Positions 58,971 to 64,000 of a DNA stretch of 64,000 nucleotides are shown piece by piece. The DNA is from Parapedobacter sp051400755 (GTDB taxonomy: Bacteria > Bacteroidota > Bacteroidia > Sphingobacteriales > Sphingobacteriaceae). The stretch lies in contig NZ_JBLFFL010000005.1 of assembly GCF_051400755.1 (NCBI RefSeq), positions 62,001-126,000 on the forward strand, given 5' to 3'. The notes under the pieces were generated by a model. It saw only the letters and a list, made by a program, of their open reading frames with translations. It was not told the DNA's origin and made no database searches. The position numbers and the translations under genes are program-made. Positions within the stretch are counted from its first letter, which is position 1. Each line of letters opens with the position of its first letter.

Positions 58971-59864
58971 GTGAAAGTACTTCTTACAGGCGCTTCGGGT
59001 TTTGTAGGGCAAAATCTTATTCCCCACTTGGCAGGAAAGGGGATTGGCGTATCGCCACGTTCTTTGCGTGATAACTGGCAACAACAAATGCCTATTGGCT
59101 ATACAGCTGTTATCCACCTCGCGGGCAAAGCCCATGACACGAAAAATACGAGCAACCCAAAGGAATATTTCCAGATCAACACCGAACTAACTCGACAACT
59201 CTTTGACCTGTTCCTCCAAAGCGATGCAAAAGATTTCATTTACTTCAGTAGCGTAAAGGCGGCGGCGGACACGGTTGAAGGTAGTCTGACGGAGGCTGCT
59301 ATGCCTGATCCAAAGACACCTTATGGCCAGTCTAAATGGCAAGCCGAACAATACCTCAACAGCCAACCGTTACCATCGGGCAAGCGACTCTTCATCCTAC
59401 GCCCTTGCATGATCCACGGTCCAGGAAATAAAGGCAACCTGAACTTGTTGTACAAGGTAGCGAAAACGGGTATCCCCTATCCCTTGGCCGCCTTTGAAAA
59501 CCGACGATCTTTTTTATCTATTGGCAACCTCCAATTTGTCGTGAAGTGGTTGCTCTCCAACCCCGATATTCCAGGAAGCACCTATAATCTTGCAGATGAC
59601 GGAGCGCTGTCGACGAATGAGTTGATACAACTGATCGGAAATGCGAGAGGCAAGAAGGCGCGATTGTGGAGATTGTCACCCAGCTTGATTAAGGGGATGG
59701 CTACTATCGGGGATAAACTGAAGCTACCGCTGAATACCGAACGCCTAAAGAAGCTTACGGAAAACTATGTGGTGGATAACACGAAAATCAAGGAAGCACT
59801 GAAAATCGACAAACTGCCGGTTTCCGCAAGGGAGGGCCTACTCAAGACCCTAAGAAGCTTCTAA
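58971..59864 (+). CDS. SDR family epimerase, WbpV/Gne-like
   Basis: The protein has 297 residues from GTG 58971. It starts at 'VKVLLTGASGFVGQNLIPHL' and has 'VIHLAGKAHDTKNTSNPKEY', 'FIYFSSVKAAAD', catalytic 'TPYGQSKWQAEQYLN' and 'ILRPCMIHGPGNKGNLNLLY'. Such SDRs often sit beside a WecA-like transferase and supply its HexNAc substrate by epimerisation or 4-reduction, as WbpV or WbjF do. Here it converges with the WecA-like gene and their ends overlap by 15 bp. The longer frame from 58881 overlaps wzi and is rejected. Confidence 0.88.
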   Translation: MKVLLTGASGFVGQNLIPHLAGKGIGVSPRSLRDNWQQQMPIGYTAVIHLAGKAHDTKNTSNPKEYFQINTELTRQLFDLFLQSDAKDFIYFSSVKAAADTVEGSLTEAAMPDPKTPYGQSKWQAEQYLNSQPLPSGKRLFILRPCMIHGPGNKGNLNLLYKVAKTGIPYPLAAFENRRSFLSIGNLQFVVKWLLSNPDIPGSTYNLADDGALSTNELIQLIGNARGKKARLWRLSPSLIKGMATIGDKLKLPLNTERLKKLTENYVVDNTKIKEALKIDKLPVSAREGLLKTLRSF

Positions 59865-60812
59865 CACCCCCGCCAAAATATACCGCCGTATACCGACATA
59901 GGCCAAAGACAGCAAGATAACGATACATAGCGCAACTTTGCACTGTGTAGCGACTGGATACGTTGACGAAATCAAGGTAATCCATCCCACCCCCACCTGC
60001 ACCGCTCCATAGCAGGCCGAGATCACCAACCGATTCCCTCTCGCCTCATTCGCCAGATACTGATACAGGTGCGTGCGGTGGGCCTTGAAGATATTCTCGC
60101 GCCGGAGCAGCCGATAGATAATGGTGAGCACGCTGTCTACACCGTATACCGCAAAGAACAAAATGTATATCGGGTTGCCGGTGGCAAGAATGAGGCTGAG
60201 CGTCGCAAAGATCAGCATAAAACTCATGCCTACGCTGCCGACATCGCCGGCAAAGCATTTGGCGCGTTTTCGGAAATTGAAGAACGCGAATACGCCATTG
60301 GCGATGGCGGTGCAATACAGCAAGCGCTCATCGATAAAGGCGATATCCCGATTGGCGAGCCAGAGCAAGAGCAGCACGGCAAAGCTGTACATGGCGGTAA
60401 TGCCGTTGATGCCGTCCATGAAGTTGTAGGCGTTGATGAGGCCGATGATAAGCACCAGGGCGATCGGTAAGATGTACCATGGAAACTCAAAAAGCTGCAC
60501 CTCGGCGAAAAGCAGCAACACAGAGATCAAATGGACGCTGATGCGCAGGCGATTGGAGAGGGTGAGCACGTCATCGAGAAAACTGATGATCATGATAAGC
60601 GTGAGCCCAGTGAAAAAATAGGGGTATGCCGCTCCGCTCCAAATGAACCAGGCCAGTGCGCCTACATAAAAGATGACGCCTCCTCCGCGGATGGTCAGCT
60701 GGGTGTGGCTGCTGCGCTCATTGGGCTTATCAATGATGTTATAGCGGTCAGCGATGCGGAAATAGAGCAACATGGCCGCGAATAGCAGGGCGGCGATCAG
60801 CGCATAGATCAT
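59850..60812 (-). CDS. WecA/MraY-family undecaprenyl-phosphate sugar-1-phosphate transferase
   Basis: The 320-residue protein has about ten membrane segments and the family motifs 'IDKPNERSSHTQLTIRGGGV', 'IISFLDDVLTLSNRLRISVH' (Asp pair), 'NAYNFMDGINGITAMYSFAV', 'CFAGDVGSVGMSF' and 'FKAHRTHLYQYLAN'. It starts repeat-unit assembly by moving a HexNAc-1-phosphate to undecaprenyl phosphate. It is on the opposite strand to the rest of the locus, with its own promoter TATCTTTG (60817-60824) only 4 bp before ATG 60812, so it is regulated separately. Confidence 0.93.
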   Translation of the reverse strand: MIYALIAALLFAAMLLYFRIADRYNIIDKPNERSSHTQLTIRGGGVIFYVGALAWFIWSGAAYPYFFTGLTLIMIISFLDDVLTLSNRLRISVHLISVLLLFAEVQLFEFPWYILPIALVLIIGLINAYNFMDGINGITAMYSFAVLLLLWLANRDIAFIDERLLYCTAIANGVFAFFNFRKRAKCFAGDVGSVGMSFMLIFATLSLILATGNPIYILFFAVYGVDSVLTIIYRLLRRENIFKAHRTHLYQYLANEARGNRLVISACYGAVQVGVGWITLISSTYPVATQCKVALCIVILLSLAYVGIRRYILAGVLEAS

Positions 60813-60816
60813 GGGA

Positions 60817-60824
60817 CAAAGATA
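60817..60824 (-). promoter_or_regulatory. TATCTTTG -7 box of the WecA-like gene
   Basis: On the minus strand TATCTTTG ends 4 bp before the ATG, predicting a leaderless transcript. It matches TAnnTTTG exactly. Confidence 0.55.
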
Positions 60825-60835
60825 TAGGTTTTCAA

Positions 60836-62053
60836 TTAATGAAGGCTTTGGTTGAAGTAACGATACGCGGGCACCATGTCGATGCGTTTGCCTTCCGCTT
60901 CGAATTGATCGGATTGGTCGGCCGTAACGATGACGCCCCTATCCACCTTGAAATAGTGAAGCGCTTGGATCAGTCCATCGTATTCGCGTGCGAAATTCGT
61001 GCTCTCCACGTGGTAGCACACCTGTATAGCGTGTTGGATTTGGCCCTTTTCAAAAACCACGAAGTCGCACTCACCTTTTTCCTTAAAATAATAGATTTCG
61101 GAATACCACCTACGTAGATGCAGGTATACCATATTTTCCAGCCTGCGCCCAAAATTGCGGGTCGATGATGTAGACGCCGCATCGACCAAACCGTTGTCTA
61201 TGGCATATATCTTCTTGGGATTGCGTGCCTGTGCTTTGATGGAATAGTCAAATTGGGGTACAAACTCCATCAGGTAAGCATCTGCAAGATAATTGAAATA
61301 TTCCAGGATAGTGGTGCTTGATTTGATGCCGAACAATCCGGCGAATTTATTCGCCGATGCCAGTGCGCCTACATTGGACAATAGGTATATGGTCAGTTGT
61401 TTCAGGGAAGCAACATCGCGTACTGCATGGCGCACCGCGATGTCCCGTACCAGGATATCGTCCAGTAAATTGCCGAGCACGAGCGAGTTGCCGCTGTGTA
61501 AGTACTCGGGCATGCCTCCGGCACCAAGATATGCCTGCAAGCTATCAGCTCCTGGCTGCAATTGCTTGAAATGCAAAAATTCCCGGTACGAGAACGGAAA
61601 AAGTTCCATCGAAAGATGCCTGCCGGTGAGGTGGGTGCCCAGCTCCTTGCTTAATAGAGATGCATTTGACCCCGTCACAAAAACGGTGTATCCTTCACGA
61701 AGGAGCTGATTTACGAAAACTTCCCAATGAGAAGCCAGTTGGATTTCGTCAAAAAATAATATGCGGATTGCCCGGCGGTCGATCTCCTGCTTCAGTCGCG
61801 TGAAATCGCCCGCTTCAAAGGCTATCAAACGGATGTCCTCAAAGTTTAAATAAAGCGCATCGGAATACTTGGCTTTCAGCAATTGGAGCAATAAGGTGCT
61901 TTTGCCACACCGCCTTATTCCGGTAATAATGGTAGCGAAATGTGGCTCAACGGGAATGTGATCCATGGCTTCACGGGGGGTAAGATCCCGTTTCTGATGG
62001 AAGGATAGCTGTTGCTCATCGATGATCACCTGTAGTTCTTCTTGCCTTAACAT
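60836..62053 (-). CDS. AAA ATPase with C-terminal DUF4143 domain
   Basis: The 405-residue protein has Walker A 'TGIRRCGKSTLLLQLL' (about residues 44-59), Walker B 'IRILFFDEIQLASHWEVFVN', sensor-like 'VFVTGSNASLL', and a DUF4143 region with 'FGRRLENMVYLHLRRW' and 'YYFKEKGECDFVVFEKGQIQ', the latter a nuclease-like E/D-x-K pattern. Proteins of this type are widespread and often patchily distributed; their function is unclear and some are suspected stress or mobile-element genes. A TATATTTG box lies at 62078-62085. No partner antitoxin-like gene is seen. Confidence 0.88.
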   Translation of the reverse strand: MLRQEELQVIIDEQQLSFHQKRDLTPREAMDHIPVEPHFATIITGIRRCGKSTLLLQLLKAKYSDALYLNFEDIRLIAFEAGDFTRLKQEIDRRAIRILFFDEIQLASHWEVFVNQLLREGYTVFVTGSNASLLSKELGTHLTGRHLSMELFPFSYREFLHFKQLQPGADSLQAYLGAGGMPEYLHSGNSLVLGNLLDDILVRDIAVRHAVRDVASLKQLTIYLLSNVGALASANKFAGLFGIKSSTTILEYFNYLADAYLMEFVPQFDYSIKAQARNPKKIYAIDNGLVDAASTSSTRNFGRRLENMVYLHLRRWYSEIYYFKEKGECDFVVFEKGQIQHAIQVCYHVESTNFAREYDGLIQALHYFKVDRGVIVTADQSDQFEAEGKRIDMVPAYRYFNQSLH

Positions 62054-62077
62054 ACTGAATATGATTCAATTTCATTG

Positions 62078-62134
62078 CAAATATAATAATCTCCCATTAC
62101 AAATGGAAGATATTATCCAATAGTAACGGGAGAT
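62078..62134. terminator. Inverted repeat after the barrel gene, with a -7 box for the AAA gene
   Basis: ATCTCCCATTAC (62089-62100) and GTAACGGGAGAT (62123-62134) pair in 11 of 12 positions around a 22-nt AT-rich loop. It lies 22 bp after the stop of the leftward barrel gene and could end that transcript. The minus-strand box TATATTTG (62078-62085) just downstream would start the AAA/DUF4143 transcript. Confidence 0.5.
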
Positions 62135-62156
62135 GTCTGAGATAACGAGCATCGAT

Positions 62157-64000
62157 TTACTTCACCGGCGTTGCCAGAAATTTATACACCACGCCCAGCA
62201 TAAAATATTGGCGCAGGGTGAGTTGTTCCTGGTAATAGTTCGTGTTGCCATAGCTGCCCATCCAGATGTTCTGATTTTGATTGAGGATGTCAAAAGCGGT
62301 AAACTTCAGTTCGCCTTTGCGCTGCAACACGGGGTAATACAGGGAGGCGTTGATGAGGTGGAGGTTGGTGCGGTCATTGTGCAGGTTCTGGGCTTGGTTC
62401 TTCAGGGTGTAGGCGGCTTCCAGGCGGAGGCGCCGGAGGTCATCCAACCGGAGCATGCCGCCGATGCTATGGCTTGCGTTGGTGACGTCGCGGAAGTTGG
62501 TGCTTTGTCGCTCGTTCCGAACCCTATTCATGTTGACGCTATAGGTGGGGATGAGGGTCACCTTGTTTTTGTAGGTGGCCGTGAGGGTGTTCGTCAAATT
62601 GCCATACAAGCCTCTGGCTTTGTTTTCCTCTCCATTTACCGTATTATAGGATACATCGGTGGAGCCGTATCCGGATATATTCAGGCTGATGTTCCATACC
62701 TTGTTCTGTACGAAGCGCTTCATGATGTAGGTATTAACATACAGGCGGTCGGTACCCGCCGTCTGATAGCGCTCATTGGTGGATTCGGTGCTGGCTACAT
62801 TATAGGTGTTCTTCGAACCGATGGATATGTTGTAGGCGGTATAGCCCGCTGATGCATTGAAGTTTACATTGATTTTTTTGAACCACTTGAAATAGCGGAA
62901 ATTGAGGTTTTGCTCCATCTGGTTATCGAAATAGGGGCTGGCGATCGTCAGTGAAGTGGGGTATAGATCGGAATTGACGGCGATAAGTTGATAGAAGGAA
63001 GGCAGCCTGACCTGTTTGTTGTAGGATAAGTTCAACCCTTCATAGGACAGCGAAGCATTGGGCAGCCAATAGCGGTGGTTGTCGTTTAGGTCGGCGGTTT
63101 TTCCGTAGTAGTGGTAGCGGCGGCTCAGGTCTAGCCATTCAATACCTACCGAGACTTTCAGTTTATCCTTGAAGAGGGACGCATTTGCGCGGGTGCCCAA
63201 GTAGGTGAAGCCGAATCGCCCTTGCTTGTTGTTCGCCACGTCATTGCGGCTGGTGTAGTCGTCGGTATTGATTTTATTGTCTATTTCTTCCAGGTTGCGG
63301 TTCAGCTCCCAATTGTAGCGGGCATACCAGTCCCAATTGATCTTTTTGCGGATGGGCACCTGTACATTCAGGGTATTGCCGATGCTGGTGGTGTTGCCAT
63401 CCTCCAGGCGCAGTATGCCTTGATTGATGGTGCTGTCGTTGAATAGGTAGTAGCGATTGAAGGACTGGTTGGCGTTTTCATTTTCGGTGAGCCGGTTGTT
63501 GAGGTTGTGGCTGAGGGAGAAGAGGATCTTGGAGGCGGTCAGTTTTTTCTCTGCGTAGAAATTATACTGGTAGCTCCGGTTTTGCCGGGTCGAGTTGCTG
63601 TTGTTTTCGCCTTCGCGGACGTTGGTGGTCTCATCCCGTAGGGTGCTGGAGCTACCGTAATGGTCGTTTACATTCCGGCCAAGTTCTACGTTGGCCTCCA
63701 GGGAGACCCTTGCTGTCGTATCGGGTGCATACCGGGTAAAGGCCCGGACCTTGTGCCCATAGTTCCGGTACGTCGAATTATTGCGGTTATTCGCGATTTC
63801 GGTGATGGCATCATAAAAATTGGAATTGATGCCTTTATTGTCGACATAGTCATGCTGTTGCTCAAAGGTGTACATCAAATTGGTCTTCAGCTTCTTGCCG
63901 ATGTCGTAATTGGCATTGATGCCTACGGAGATCTTGTTTTGTAGTCCGCCGTAACTCATCGAACTGAAAGAATTGTTCTCCGCTCGGTCCAAGCCTCCGT
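62157..64000 (-). CDS. Outer membrane beta-barrel protein, C-terminal part (runs off the right edge)
   Basis: At least 613 residues are encoded, in frame to the last bases of the window with no start codon needed inside it. The sequence is a long series of alternating aromatic/polar beta strands ('SVGINANYDIGKKLKTNLMY', 'YNWELNRNLEEI', 'LNLSYNKQVRLPSFYQL', 'FDILNQNQNIWMGSYGNTNY', C-terminal 'QYFMLGVVYKFLATPVK'). This is the C-terminal barrel of the same TonB-receptor-like family as the gene at 1935-4619. The N-terminal regulatory and plug domains should lie beyond 64000. An internal TTG at 63992 should not be taken as the start. Confidence 0.85.
   Translation of the reverse strand, partial: GGLDRAENNSFSSMSYGGLQNKISVGINANYDIGKKLKTNLMYTFEQQHDYVDNKGINSNFYDAITEIANNRNNSTYRNYGHKVRAFTRYAPDTTARVSLEANVELGRNVNDHYGSSSTLRDETTNVREGENNSNSTRQNRSYQYNFYAEKKLTASKILFSLSHNLNNRLTENENANQSFNRYYLFNDSTINQGILRLEDGNTTSIGNTLNVQVPIRKKINWDWYARYNWELNRNLEEIDNKINTDDYTSRNDVANNKQGRFGFTYLGTRANASLFKDKLKVSVGIEWLDLSRRYHYYGKTADLNDNHRYWLPNASLSYEGLNLSYNKQVRLPSFYQLIAVNSDLYPTSLTIASPYFDNQMEQNLNFRYFKWFKKINVNFNASAGYTAYNISIGSKNTYNVASTESTNERYQTAGTDRLYVNTYIMKRFVQNKVWNISLNISGYGSTDVSYNTVNGEENKARGLYGNLTNTLTATYKNKVTLIPTYSVNMNRVRNERQSTNFRDVTNASHSIGGMLRLDDLRRLRLEAAYTLKNQAQNLHNDRTNLHLINASLYYPVLQRKGELKFTAFDILNQNQNIWMGSYGNTNYYQEQLTLRQYFMLGVVYKFLATPVK

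Noticed and set aside
63990..63992. Start of the right-edge barrel gene at TTG 63992
   Set aside because: The frame continues to the window edge and the protein would lack a signal peptide and plug; it is an internal Leu codon.

Overview
The window reads as chromosomal DNA of a Bacteroidota bacterium of the Sphingobacteriaceae type (Pedobacter/Sphingobacterium/Parapedobacter-like; the genus cannot be fixed from the sequence). The evidence is Bacteroidota promoters (TAnnTTTG -7 boxes, here repeatedly only 4-9 bp before the start codon), Bacteroidota-specific families (GLPGLI, DUF6266, DUF3078, DUF6702, outer-membrane barrels with a carboxypeptidase-regulatory N-terminal domain, Wzi, EpsG) and Rrf2 regulation. 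No rRNA, tRNA, CRISPR array, transposase or phage gene was found.

Layout. 1-20.6 kb is GC-rich core DNA: a cut-off surface protein, fabF, a GLPGLI/outer-membrane barrel pair, a short MutS-like ATPase, an ABC exporter with a lipoprotein, a thioredoxin-fold lipoprotein lacking its cysteines, truA, a PTPS-type pterin synthase with folE, an O-methyltransferase, and a cell-envelope run (two LysM glucosaminidases, a CarboxypepD-like protein, a DUF3078 barrel, an amidase, an AsmA-like protein). 21.3-24.0 kb holds a VWA/AAA+ pair. 24.6-28.6 kb holds DUF6702, HupE/UreJ, a four-helix-bundle gene and an M1 peptidase. 29-32.4 kb holds an Ldh-type dehydrogenase, a second AsmA-like paralogue and an Rrf2 regulator. 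32.7-33.9 kb is a tandem DUF6266 pair.

34.0-60.8 kb is one exopolysaccharide/capsule locus. It has a winged-helix regulator, a UDP-sugar dehydrogenase, dTDP-sugar genes (rfbC, rfbD, rfbA, but no rfbB), GDP-fucose genes (gmd, fcl), a Wzx flippase, an SDR plus MenD-like ThDP enzyme pair, an acyltransferase, a pyruvyltransferase, five glycosyltransferases, an EpsG-type polymerase, a hexapeptide acetyltransferase, a DUF4838 lipoprotein, an epimerase, Wzi, and at the far end an SDR facing a WecA-like initiating transferase. From about 40 kb to 57 kb the DNA is clearly AT-richer than the flanks, which suggests acquired DNA. An AAA/DUF4143 gene and a truncated outer-membrane barrel close the window.

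The most unusual content is intergenic. (1) A family of about 80-bp hairpins has a conserved core and locus-specific outer arms that stay complementary; copies lie just after stop codons, singly or in tandem (12.1, 22.4, 24.0-24.6, 28.6-29.0 kb), and one array contains an assembly gap. (2) A duplicated ~140-bp element carries a CTTTTG/CAAAAG hairpin with a compensatory base change. (3) 7-bp-period GGTGATC/GGTGGTC repeats sit on stop codons, flank the four-helix-bundle gene as inverted repeats, and occur inside the UDP-sugar dehydrogenase gene. (4) Four TCGTC motifs are spaced exactly 11 bp apart upstream of the DUF6266 pair.
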